The notes beneath the pieces were generated by a model. The model was not told the origin of the DNA. It was given only the letters and a program-made list of their open reading frames with translations, and made no database searches. 64,000 nt of DNA. Origin: Collybiopsis luxurians FD-317 M1. Lineage: Eukaryota; Basidiomycota; Agaricomycetes; Agaricales; Omphalotaceae. The translations under genes and the position numbers were made by a program. The stretch is taken from positions 465,766 through 529,765 of the forward strand of contig KN834786.1 of assembly GCA_000827265.1 (NCBI GenBank), given 5' to 3'. This document shows positions 21,021 to 32,651 of the stretch, piece by piece. Within the stretch, counting starts at the first letter, position 1. Each line of letters starts with the position of its first letter.

Positions 21021-21738
21021 ATGTCCCAACCGTCTTCTTCCCCTAAGACTGAGATCATCCAACTTTGTTCTCGTCACTTTTCTTCAATTCCACTCTCGTT
21101 AAGCCGCTTCCAGCGGCAATGGTTCTTAACTTTTCCGCGCACATATGGACTCCCGGATCCAGACAGTCAGCGTATAGTTTGCGTTCTCAACTCTCCGGAC
21201 TATTCTGCTGCGGACGAATATGCCCAACGTCACTTTTGGTTGAACCCCTCATGTCGATCCCAGCGATACAATCCCTCCGATACAACCACGAAATACACTT
21301 TCCTATCCCCCTTGCACTTGCTGTTAGACTCGGACTGTCCAGTGGCCAGACTAACAGGGCGAATTCGGTCTGAGCGGTCGAATGATCCTCACGACGCAGG
21401 AAAAGAGATTGCATGTTATGAAGTGGAGGTCATGGCACCGGACGAAGGTCTGCTCAGGCAATGCTACTACTGTTTATCATGGGAAGCCCGTGGTTCAACG
21501 AACGTACGATTCAGTGCAAGCGGAGGGAGCGATATTTATTGGTGCTCTTCGGTACGTTTTGCTAAAGTGGGTTGATACTTTTGCTTACGTCGCCTTTGCC
21601 TAGTGTGAAGAGGCCGGTTGGGTTCATAGTACTATTCGTAAATTTCGCCTGCAGGATATCTTTCCTTGGTCCAACGCCGATTCGGAATACCCGAAAGATA
21701 ACTTGTATTCACCGAACCGGTTAATATCGACCGCATAA
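21021..21738 (+). CDS. unknown protein with paired CxxC motifs
   Basis: I do not recognise the family. Exon 1 (21021-21551) and exon 2 (21604-21738) join in frame at a GTACGT..CCTAG intron to give 221 residues. The middle is polar. The C-terminal third holds CYYC and, across the exon junction, CSSC about 30 residues later, which could bind one zinc ion. A charged tail (DIFPWSNADSEYPKD) follows. There is no signal peptide or membrane helix. It sits upstream of, and in the same direction as, the GH1-like gene. Confidence 0.6.
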
Positions 21739-22049
21739 TAGCTTTCATACGTACATAATTTCACGCTAATTGCCCCGCGAGTTTTTGAACGCTCCAAGAG
21801 TTTTCTCCTCACATTTACCTTTTCAGGAATTGGAGCCCAAGAGAACATTCGGATCGTGTTTCCGAACTTCTAGTATCGTTCGTGGTCATGATTCTATGTA
21901 AAGCTGTCCCTCGACCTTCTCTCTATTCTTCCTGAGTTCATTCCACCGCATGAAGAAAGGCCACGACACGGTCAAACGATTACCCCATGACCCCTCGGGC
22001 CGTACTTCACACATAAAAGCGCGACGAAAAAGTTTCCCAGAATTCTTTT

Positions 22050-25024
22050 ATGTGCAAGATGTATGGTTTGTACTGGCTCTTAGGCTTCGTGTTATCCATT
22101 GCGAGGCTTGCTCGCGGTCAATCAGGATCGTCAATCTCCGTCCTTAGTACTGCGTCTCTTTTCTCCTCTGGAGCAAGCGGAATTTCTTCTACGTTAACTT
22201 CAATTGGTGTTGGATCGACTGTAGTTTCTTCTACTTTCGCTTCTATCCCCAGTGTAACTACGACAGTCCCTGCTTCCTCATTCGCTCTGTCTGCAACCAT
22301 TACCGCGGCGCCTACCTCAACCGCAACGTCCTCAAGCGGCAGCAGCCATCCATTCCCACCAATCGGCTCTGTCCCTCGAGACTATTCTCCAGAGGCCCTG
22401 GAAAAACTGTGGGATATCGTATGTAGTTTTCAGTTCGTCCAATCCCCTCGTCTCGAACCGTTATTTCGTTTAGGTTGGTCCAGTTGAAGTCCCTCCAATA
22501 ACAACTACAGTCATTCCCCAAACCCCAATCGTATTGCCATCTCCGCCTCCCCTTCTATATCCATCCTTCTTCGCTGTCAGCCCAAAAGATATCCTTCCCG
22601 ACTTGAAGTTTCCAAAAGGCTTTGCCTTTGGCGTCGACTCTGCAGCGTATCAAGTCGAGGGAGCCGTCAAGAATGAAGGCAAGGGACCGAGTATGTGGGA
22701 TTGGTGTGTGATTTATGAGCCGAAGTTTCTCCGGAGACTGCTCACGAGTTATTTTATGAATTCTTTAGGGCCAGTCGACAGCCTGGTGCAATAACGGATA
22801 ATTCCACCGGTGCGCCTGCCCTCGAATCAATTCAAGCTTTGAGCTGTAATTTATAGTTTACTTTTCGGTTCCCAGCGGACGTTGTGGACTTGCATTATTT
22901 CCTGTACAAAGAGGACGTGGCAAGAGTCGCGGCGCTGGGAGTCAATGCTCATTCCTTCTCGTGAGCTCTTTTCAACTCAACCTCCGCGACGCAGCGTTAA
23001 ACAAATGGAAAAAAACTGCAGCATTTCGTGGTCAAGGATCTTCCCATTCGGCACGGCAGATTCTCCTGTCAATCAACAAGGGCTTGATCATTACGCGGAT
23101 GGTAAGATTTTCGCGTTTAAATGGCCCTGGTCCACAATGCAGGAAGACTAATTGGAATGAAATGTCATACCAGTCATTTCGACGCACCTCAAGTCCGGTA
23201 TAGCTCCCGTAGTAACCCTCTGTAGGCGTTTAGCCTTTTCCTGTAGTAATTTTTGTTCACGTCCCGCGCAGTTCACTGGGATTTGCCCCTCGCTCTTAAT
23301 GCCTTTTACGGCGGATTCACTTCGCCAAATATTGTTGACGACTTCATCCAGTATGTCGATACCCTTATTCCAGCTGCCCTGCATACTCATCTGACTGCGT
23401 GTAGCTACGCCAAGACAGTATTCACCGCGTACAACGGCTCTGTACATACCTGGTGTGTCGTCTTTGCATACTATTACCACTTCTATCTAAGCCCAAGCCA
23501 AGGTATACGTTCAATGAGCCGCAAGTGTATTGTGCTCAAGTGGGCAGCTATCCGTTCAGTGAGTAGTTCGCTGCATTACCATTTGTATAGCGAACTGAAA
23601 CCTTTGTAGATCTGACCTTTGCTCCCGGAATCAACGTTACGAACGCCCAATTCCAATGCTCTTATAATCTCTGTATGTCGCCTACGCATCGTCCCTTCTT
23701 TGTGCACGGCTGAACATCTTCGGACACAGTAAAAGCTCATGCGGGCGCTGTTAAAGGTACCTGAGATATCTGTCGTTGGTGATGGAAAGTATAATCATCT
23801 CCGCAGCCTTCAGAGACATGCACATCACAGGCGAGATCGCGTTCAAGAGTGCAGATTATGTGTATGTCTACCTCCGATCCCAATGTTGTCTATTGCATTG
23901 CTGATCACGAATGCCAGTGGGATGCCTTGGAGATCAAACAACACAGAAGACGCCGAGGCAGTCGAGCGACACGCTGCGTTTGGGATTGGTGTCTTTGCGG
24001 ATCCCGTCTATACCACGGGCGATTGGCCACAGATTCTCAAGGATACGCTACCTCCCGACATTCTTCCTCGCCTTACGGAGGAGGATTCCAAGGAAATTCT
24101 CGGTTAGTGTTATTACAGCCGTAAGCCCCCAAATGAATTCTTATACGCCTTTTTGTTTTTAGGCACTGCTGACTTTTTCGCGATGGACGCGTACCGAACG
24201 TACTGGAATGCTGCGCCCCCTGAAGGTATCGATGCATGCGCAAGCAACACGTCTGACCCATTATGGCCATCATGCAACCTCGAAGTCATGTTCGATTTCA
24301 ATACCGGGTGGTCTTCGGGTCCAGCTTCTGACCCGTTAACACCTTGGCTCCAAGCTACTCCTCAATTCTTACGTCCATCATTTATACAATACCACAAGAG
24401 ATGGCCTTCACCCAAGATTGTGCGCTGTCTATTTGTTTCTTGTTGGTTTGAAACTCGTTGACGAATCCTTAGATTTTCTCCGAATTTGGATTCACGCAAC
24501 CATTTGAAGGGGTACGAACACCGGCGGAGTTGTTCCAGATAACGGAGGATCCCGAACGCACGAGTGAGTTGGTTGCCTGAATTCCGGTGTCTTGATGTTC
24601 TGACGCAGGCGGATGGAAAGACTATTACATGACTTACCTTGGCGAACTCCTGCTATCAATTCACGAAGACGGTATTCCTGTCCAGGGTGCTTTTGCGTGG
24701 GGTGAATACTCGACATGCTTCCCCTTGCAGCTTTGACAAGCTAATCGTGGATCTTCTTTTTCATAGCCATTACGGACAATGCTGAATGGAACAGTGGATT
24801 GAGCGCTCGGTGAGATTTCACCTGACCTCACGCAATTGCTTTTCTAATAGGACTTCGCACCCTAGCTTTGGTATCCAGTATGTCAACTATTCAAGCCCCA
24901 CTCTCGAGCGGACTTACAAGCGTTCCGCATTCGCACTATGTATGTTACTACTTCGGATGATGATTGGGATAGTACTAAAACCACAGTTTCAGCCGATTTC
25001 TTCCAGGCCCATCTTCTCAATTAG
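22050..25024 (+). CDS. secreted GH1-family beta-glucosidase-like protein
   Basis: A glycoside hydrolase family 1 protein in about a dozen exons. The N-terminus is a signal peptide ([17 protein letters not shown]). A Ser/Thr-rich segment (about residues 25-110) with probable O-glycosylation follows, then the (beta/alpha)8 domain beginning [18 protein letters not shown]. The acid/base motif TFNEP is present. The nucleophile strand reads FSEFGF instead of the usual TENG, keeping the Glu. The late motif is [15 protein letters not shown] (canonical DNFEW). It ends at 25024. An extracellular glucosidase-type role is expected from the family, but the altered subsites make substrate and activity uncertain. 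Confidence 0.82.
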
Positions 25025-26464
25025 GTCCGGTACAGTCATAATTGAAACTTGAAATGTACTATCAATTATTACCAAGTTATAAGTGTTTAGTGCAATGAGC
25101 AAGGTAGAAGCTAGAGTGGAACCATTTTTGGTGCTTGTTGGTGCTTGCCATCAGTGTTTTGAGCATTCTGAACATTGCAGGCCCTGAAAAGCAGAAAATG
25201 TAAAAGTTTTCTTGAGCGAAAATAGGATGAGTAATGGGAGATTTTATGAGGGTTTGGCTCAACGGCAGTATGCATACAATCAAGTCTAGTTGTCTGAGTA
25301 TCATGAAGTTGTGATGATTCTGAAACTCATTCTGTTTAACAGACTTGTATTCTTTTCATGTGGAAATTCAAAAGTACACTCTTGATTAAGAAACTGTACA
25401 GTCATTGGTCTATGTATTCTTGAAGCATACTCTTGCTACTCTCCAGCTCAAAATTGCAATCTCTAAGTTGTTAAAAGTATATCAGGAATAAAGATCAATT
25501 GTTATTGATAAAAGTGAAAGTTGTGATGTGGCCAGGAAGAATGTAATGCCTTCTTGGTAAGCAATCAAAGGGATGTTAGAGAGTGGTTGGGACATTACTG
25601 TATAATTATGACCACAAGTCCGGGTAATGCATAAAACTATCCCATGAAGTTGTGGGCCCATGAACCAAGGCATTTTGGAAAACATAACAAGTAACAAGGC
25701 CAAAGATCACAGAAATCCTGCCTTATATAGTAAAATTCATGCATACAGAAATAGAGATAGGCATAAATGGTGAAAGCCATTTCATTTGCACTTGTCACTC
25801 GACTGCAAATGCCCCACCATGTGTGAATGCCTTTATGACTCTTTGCCACAAAATACCTTGTTTCTCGCTTTGCTTCAATCATTATACACACTATGTCATC
25901 AGATTTAGATACTCATTGCACCTACTTGATAAGTAGTTACTTACTGGTACATAGATTTGTAAACACATGGCTATTTGCAACTACTTACCATTCACAACTT
26001 GTGGTATTCAAATGTACTTGTACATTTGTCAATTTTAGTTCATTCAAGTGCAAATGAACCATTTCAGGTGGGCAACATTTAAGTATGACACAAATGGCAA
26101 ATGTACTTGAATGTGCATTTGTATCCACCTCTAACCAGAAAAGCTGGCTTTTGCATATACTTAAAGTAATTTGAACTACACTTTTCAAGTTCACAACATC
26201 TATGGACTTATGGTCATAATTATACAGTAATATGTTGATATATAGACTAGCAGAAAACCATCTGTGGAATGATTTTAGAGTCTTGCAGTCACCATGTACA
26301 CGAAACCTATTCTTTGAGGTGCTACAAATTTACAACATGATCAAAGTAAAAGAGAAAAACAAGAACAGCTCATATAAGTTGTGAGTATTACTGTCCAGGA
26401 TGATGAGCAAGGATAAAGAAAGAGCATGGTCAAGTATGTATGTAGAAGTGCTGTTGGCCAGCAG
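25025..26464. other. AT-rich, CpG-poor intergenic DNA
   Basis: No gene recognised. Composition shifts sharply to AT-rich with very few CG dinucleotides just after the GH1-like gene, and stays so into the WD40 pseudogene. This is suggestive of old, methylated repeat DNA. Confidence 0.45.
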
Positions 26465-29119
26465 CTACAAAGACCAACATTTATGCCAATCCTCTCCATG
26501 TATGCAATTTGTAAAACATACTCTATTGTAACCATTTGCAGAAATGATTAAGAATGTTTCATCAGCAATCAGATTCTGGCGAAACTGCTCTGGGATCCAA
26601 ACAATACCATGGGCCACACGGGGAAACTAGATCCATCCATTATCAGCCATTTTTCAGCCTGAGGCTAGATTACATTTGAGTGAAATATAAGGATGATAAA
26701 AATTGATACTCACTATGCTCAAGAGTGGCACTGTAAGATTTGAAGCCCCAGGATTGTGGAATTGGATTCTGATGAATTGAAACAGTGAACAAGTCAGCAA
26801 ATAGAAGAAAATGTACAGAAAAAAAGTCTTACTTTACTGACTTTGATTTCAGGATTCAAACCACTTGAAGTATAATCACTGTATTCAATTGACTTTCCAC
26901 TTGGGAAAAATTCCTTAGATTCTGTAGAGCTGGTATGGCCTAGAAGAGGCTCTCCACTGGGACTCTCAGGTTCTGCATTCCAAATCCTAATTGTTTGGTC
27001 ACCAGAGTCTGATAGAATTTTCTTTCCATTTGGAGAAAATGCCACTGACACAACTGCATCAAAGTGGCCTTGAAAAGGGTCCCCAATGGGACTTCCAGTT
27101 TCTACATCCCAGATCCTAACAGTCTTGTCACTAGAACCAGATACTATTTGCTAACCAGTTGGAGAAAATGCCACTGATGAGACTGAATCAGTGTGCCCTT
27201 GAAGAGGGTTTCCAATTGGAGCTTCAGTTTCTGCATTCCAAATTCTGATTGTCCAGTCATGAGACCCAGAAACAATTCTCTTTCCATCTGAAGAAAATGT
27301 TCCTGACCACACTAAATTAGTGTGGCCTCAAAGAGGGCCTCCAATGGCAGTTCCAGTTTCTGCATTCCAGATTCTGATTGTCTTGTCATCAGAACCGGAT
27401 ACTATTTTCTTTCCATCTGGAGAAAATGCCACTGAATGCATCCACTGGTAGGTGTGGGCTTGAAAAGACTCCCCAACAGGAGTGCCAGTGTCTGCATCCC
27501 AGCTCCTAATTGTCTTGTCATCAGCCCCAGATACAATTTTCTTTCCATCTGGAAAAAATGCCACTGGTCCCACCCATTCAGTGTGACCTTGAAGTGGCTC
27601 CCCAATGGGAGCTCTAGTTTCTGCATTCCAGATCCTAACTGTCTTATCATGAGAACCAGATGCAATTCTCTTGCAATTTGGAGAAAATGCTACTGCCCAC
27701 ACTGGGCTGGTGTGGCCATGAAGAGGCTTGTGAATAGGAGTTCCAGTTTCTACATCCCAGATCCTTACAGTCTTATCAGCAGAAGCAGACACAATTTTCT
27801 TTCCATCTGGGGAATATGCAACTGCCCCCACTCCACTATTGTGGTCTGTAAGAGGCTCTCCAAAGGAAGCTCTAGTTTCTGCATTCCAAATCCTGATTGT
27901 ATTGTCTCGAGAACTGGATACAACTCTCTTTCCATCTGTAGAAACTGCCACTGACATCACAACATCAGTGTGGCCTTGAAGAGGTTCCCCAGTGGAGTTC
28001 CTGTTTCTACATTCCAAATCCTGACTGTTTTGTCATCAGGGCCAGACACAATTTGTTTTCCATCTGGAAAAAATGCCACTAACCCCACTGTGCCAGTGGG
28101 TCTGTGAAGAGGCTCACCAATGAGTCAGCATCCCAGATCCTAATTGTGTGATCACCAGAACTAGATGCAACTCTTGTTCCATCTGGAGAAAATACCACTG
28201 ACCACACTTGAGCATTGTGGCCTTGAAGAGGCTTTCCAATGGGAGTTCCTGTTTTTGCATCCCAAATCCTGACTGTTGCATCTTCAGAACCTGATACAAT
28301 TCTTGTTCTATTTTTGGAAACATCTAAGCCTGATATTGCTGATCCTGCATTCCAAACAGCCTGGTCTATCTCCCTTTCAGCTGTGGTCCTTATTTTTAAC
28401 CCTTGCTGTGCTGCATCAATTTCCCTCTGCCAAAATGGTAAGATGTAAGGCTTCCCAATGGAAGTTCCTTGAATAGCAGTTCCAGCCTCTGCATTCCAGA
28501 TTCTGATTGTCTTGTCATCAGCTCCAGACACAATTTTTGATCCATCTGGAAAAAATGCCACTGCCCCCACCCATTCAGTGTGACCTTGAAATGGCTCTCC
28601 AATGGGAGCTCCATTTTCTGCATTCCAGAGCCTCACTGTCTTATCATGAGAACCAGATGCAATTCTTTTACCATATGGAGAAAATGCTACTGCCCACATT
28701 GAGCTGGTGTGACCATAAAGAGGCTCATGAATAGGAGTTCCCATTTCTACATCCCAGATCCTTACAGTCTTATCAGCAGAAACAGACACAATTCTCTTTC
28801 CATCAGGCTGAGAAAATGCCACTGACCCCACCCCATTAGTGTGATCTGTGAGAGGCTCCCCAGTGGGAGTTCTAGTTTCTGCATTCCAAATCCTGACTGT
28901 ATTGTCTCCAGAACTAGACACAATTCTCTTTCCATCTGAAGAAACTGCCACTGACATCACAACATCAGTGTGGCCTTGAAGAGGCTCCCCAATGAGAGTT
29001 CCTGTTTCTACATTCCAAATTCTGACCATTTTATCATCAGAGCCAGACACAATTTGTTTTCCATCTGGAAAAAATGCTCTTCTCCTGATCAGAACAAGAA
29101 TCGATGATCTCAAATGCAA
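26465..29119 (-). pseudogene. degraded WD40-repeat array (NACHT-WD40/NLR-type C-terminus)
   Basis: At least a dozen WD repeats of about 43 residues follow the pattern SPDGKxIVSGSDDKTIRIWNAETG, separated by PIGEPLQGHT-type linkers. This is the high-identity type found at the C-terminus of fungal NACHT-WD40 (HET-E-like) proteins. The conserved family tail (WIPEQFRQNL.. NCIHGEDWHKCWS) ends at 26465. The frame is broken repeatedly: a shift near 28080-28130, another near 28010-28025, and stops near 27326 and 27152. No NACHT or effector domain lies upstream. It is therefore a truncated, inactive relic. Its DNA is CpG-poor. Confidence 0.85.
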
Positions 29120-29655
29120 AATGTTGCAGTTTGGACATGGAAGTTAAGAGGGGGATTCGGCGCGGTGGGTTTCAATTTGGTCTTTGATGGTGGATTGGAC
29201 AAGGGAACGTCAGGGGGTCAAACGGTATTGGTACTGGTCTTGATGGGAACGTCTTCTTCACCTCTCTATCTGTCCACTGGAGTCAGTTGATATGGTGAAC
29301 AATCCGTGAGGTTATGACCGGAATAATACCGGTGGTAGGTTGAACCGCTAGGGGAATCGGGGAGAGATGTCAAGTTGAACATGTATGACTGTCTATACAG
29401 AAAGCGAGAAAGCGGCTTTGGCGTTTCTCGAAGGATATATGATCCTTACCAGTCTCTGTAATACTCAATATAAACTGAAAGACAATCAGATTATCCTTAG
29501 ACGGTGTAAGTACTTGGTAAGGACAGGAAATGCATTTAGTAGAGTATACCCATCAGTATACCCATCAAATGAGGTGGCTCTCAGAAAAATCAACGATATA
29601 CAGATGTTAGAGCGGCGCGACGACAACCAACGTACTCTTGAAAAGTCCCCTTCTC
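29120..29655. other. intergenic, no gene recognised
   Basis: Composition returns to the gene-like GC level. Only short open frames are present, with no domain or splice support. Confidence 0.35.
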
Positions 29656-30225
29656 GTTCGGAATGACCATCAAATCCCGTCGAGCACTCGCTCGATAGCT
29701 TGAAGCTCCGCGTTGAAGGTGAACAAAGAATGGATACAGTAGAGAAGTTAATTCATCACGAAGAGCTTGGGATGGCTAGTATTGAAAGAGCCACGGAATT
29801 ATTCGCATAGAGCGGGATCCTGGTGAAGTATGATAGAAACTAAACGCTGAATTCGCTGGAATCCCGCTCCTCGTCGCACCAGTTCAGCCAGGGTTTTATT
29901 ATTCGAGAGCTGAACTTTGCTCTGTAGCATCTCGATTTCTTTATGGGTATGGGGATCGAGTGGCGTTCATGATGGTCGGTGGAAAGTTACGATGGCGGAG
30001 ATCCCATTTGAAGAAAATGTTTCTGCGTGCAAATGATCCCAGAGAGTCGTGTAAAAACATCTCATTGCCAAATGTAAAGAACCTTCGATGAAGTTGCTCA
30101 GTGACTTATACCAAAAGGTAGATCGCACGTACTAATGTTACATCCTAGACTTTCGGTCACTATTCCTATACATGTTTACTTGTCTGAACCGTGAACCGAA
30201 AATCAGTCAATCACTCTTGCCTTGC

Positions 30226-30929
30226 TTACTGCACCGATTGAGCTTTCAACGTATCCAACAAAAACCTTAACCCTTCCTCTGCAAACGCCACCATATTTTC
30301 TTCGCGAGTTTTTGGTTGAGGAACATCGATTTCTTTGCTAGTCTGTAAGGGTACCGATGCGTCTCCCTTTCCCTCTGCACCAACCACACCTCTCCCACCA
30401 ACTAAGCCGTACGCACAGTACCCAGGCCCTTTGATCTCCTTGCGCCAAACATCTGGCCTCGTAGGACCGCATATACCAGACTCGGAAAGACACCATGTCG
30501 AGGAAAGGGTAGAGCGCAGGTGTAAAGCCAGATTGAGGGCTATTTGCTCGGTAGGACCTCTGATCAGATGATGGAGGGACATCAGGAAATAAGAGGACCT
30601 TTAGTAATGATATAGAATCGGAAACATGCTACACACCTATAATTTTCCAAATCCTCTTTCGTCCAACCAAGAAAAGTAATCCTCGATTCGAGCGAATAAG
30701 CCGCCATACCGCCCTGGAAACACTTTGACGTTCCCGGAACGCTAAGTATAGCAGCGCTCATGAGACCTCCGCAAGCTGTTTCGGCTATGGAAAGTGTTTC
30801 CTGCGGATGATCAAGGATGATTAGCAGCGACTAGCACTGAGCAATACTCTTGGTACAGACATTTTTGAGAATCAAAAGTGACGCTATCTCGCTGGCAAGT
30901 AGCTTCAACGTGGGGGTTAGGAATGACAT
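30226..30929 (-). CDS. CinA C-terminal domain (PncC-like) protein, copy 1
   Basis: A small protein of about 190 residues related to the CinA C-terminal/PncC family, which deamidates nicotinamide mononucleotide in bacteria. Three exons start at 30929 (MSFLTPTLKLLASEIASLL). The family block is ETACGGLMSAAILSVPGTS, GGMAAYSLESR and SGICGPTRPD. The second intron lies between LENYR and GPTEQ. Canonical bacterial proteins have ESCTGG and YSNEAK; here the Ser is replaced by Thr and the Lys by Arg, so catalysis may differ. The C-terminal tail is LRFLLDTLKAQSVQ. A near copy lies at 37746-38461 and a relic at 60996-61092. Confidence 0.78.
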
Positions 30930-31001
30930 GAGTGCTTATTTAAAAGAAGCCGGGATGCAAACACTTTATCCGGACCGGTAAGGCAAGGTAAGGTAAGATT
31001 T

Positions 31002-31085
31002 ATTAAGTACCGGAAACCTTTCGCAATTCATGGACGCCATTACCGGGACCGATGCAAAGCTTAAGCGAGTACGATAACTAAACCG
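31002..31085 (-). pseudogene. decayed tRNA-Ala(TGC) copy
   Basis: It matches the intact intron-bearing tRNA at 38532-38624 over the TTTGCA anticodon region, the intron and the GCGAAAGG segment, but the acceptor and T arms no longer pair. It lies at the same position relative to the CinA-like gene. Confidence 0.7.
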
Positions 31086-32651
31086 AGTTCTGGACCTTAT
31101 TTTCACCTTATCGAGTTGTTAATTTTGTAGTACGCAATTCTTTCAGGCATGCTTGTCGATAATCCAGTTCAAATACTTCTTTCACGCGTCCTCGCGATGT
31201 TTTCTGAACGATCAAATCCCATAATCATAGCACAGCAGCCCGACTACCATCTGTTTCTACGTGGGATCCTCGAGGTCTGGATGATATATACATATCTTGC
31301 TGATTAGCCTTCTGCAGCCGGACTTGTTATGCTCAAACCTATAATGAGTTTCGAGGAAGCCCAGCTGGAGACGACAAGAGCCGCAGGGCTGGAAGGGCCA
31401 ATATCTTTCTCTCCTCTGCGCCTGGGGATATTTTCCAGTTATCAATCTGCACATTGAGATGCATTGGTCTAGGAACCTGAGTGCCTGCAAAGGCTGCGAC
31501 TGCCAATGCTTCTTTGTTCCTGTCTTCCCGTCTAGCAATTTGTTCCAGGGCCAACACACTGGTTGCCTTCTTAGTTTTGCTGTCGGTTTTCAGATTGTGC
31601 ATCTCAATTTGTTTGAACCGGAAAGGAACAGGATCAATCACCAAAGTACCACTCACGAGTGATCCTTATCTGGACCTTCCGCCGCATCTTGCATCTCGAT
31701 TGACCGGAGTTGTCGCTCGCCGTCACATCGGTTCACTTTCCACTGTAACTCCAATTGTATGAAAAGAACTTGACCATGAGTTTACATCCTTGTCATTCAC
31801 ATTTACTTGTCTCCGTTATCATCAGTACCGTACGTCATCACACGAATATTTTGTTGTCATCTGCTCTGCATTCGAGTACGAGGATGAGAGTGGGAGTTTG
31901 AATCACCTTCAGAGTACGCTGCTGGACCCTGGCAGTAGTCATACCGGTTTTGTCATCCCGCGTTGCTGCCAGAGCGGGACCTGAACTAAAATCAACAGTG
32001 AATTCAAATCGGGACCAAACATGATCAGTTCAGAGTGGGATACGTCTCAATGGCTGAGCGGAGGCTGATAGGCAGTACTGAAGTACTTTTCTTATTCGTC
32101 GCACTATTTGTATCTCTTCCAGTCAAATACGCATCTTGGTTCCCTGGCCAAACTTTTTCGCTGATTTGATATACCCATGAATAAGATTTGACTAAACTAG
32201 AAACTAGAAACGTCGGTCTGTTTCTTTTATAACCTGACAGCATTGACATTAGTGTCAATTTGACGATTGCGATCTCATCTGCTTTCAAAGCCTCCGATGC
32301 ACCTTATGCATGTCTTGTGTATACTGGGCACTAGTTAAAGAGAAGTCGACATATAGTAGAATGTGTATCATGAAGGACGAAGAGTGCGCTATCCACTCAA
32401 TCCAGAGGAATGAACGTTGGGGCTGCCAAGCTGAATATCCATGGGCTGGCCAGCGGAGAAACCGATGGTTCATATTTCAAAGGGGTTTTCCGGAGACCCC
32501 GGGGTTCCCACTGGAGGGGGATTCTCAATAGCTGTTCCTGACATTCAGTCTAATTTGACAGACGAAATGTGTTAGTTTGACAGCTATCAGTTATATAACG
32601 TCCGAGTCTCTACATAAACCTTGCCTTTCTCTCGTTCATTTCACCACCATC
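31086..32651. other. intergenic, gene-poor stretch
   Basis: Upstream region of the DUF6535 gene. Short frames only. One of them, on the minus strand at 31339-31656 (105 codons, starting MSGTLVIDPVPF), could be an exon, but I find no partner exons or known domain and do not annotate it as a gene. Confidence 0.35.

Larger units (their letters stand above)
29656..31085. repeat. segmental duplication, copy 1 (partner 37068-38624)
   Basis: Similarity to 37068-38624 runs through a non-coding 3' part (shared CACTCGCTCGATAGC and AGAGCCACGGAATTATT), the whole CinA-like gene and an adjacent tRNA-Ala locus. Copy 1 carries a decayed tRNA and lacks an insertion of about 130 bp present in copy 2. Confidence 0.85.

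Noticed and set aside
27436..27954. Plus-strand open frame over the WD40 array
   Set aside because: It is the antisense shadow of repeated WD40 units; regularity comes from the repeats.
26800..29119. CRISPR-like regular repeats
   Set aside because: The period of about 129 bp encodes WD40 units, and the organism is a eukaryote.
31339..31656. 105-codon minus-strand frame as a separate gene
   Set aside because: No domain, no partner exons and no promoter signal. Kept only as a remark.
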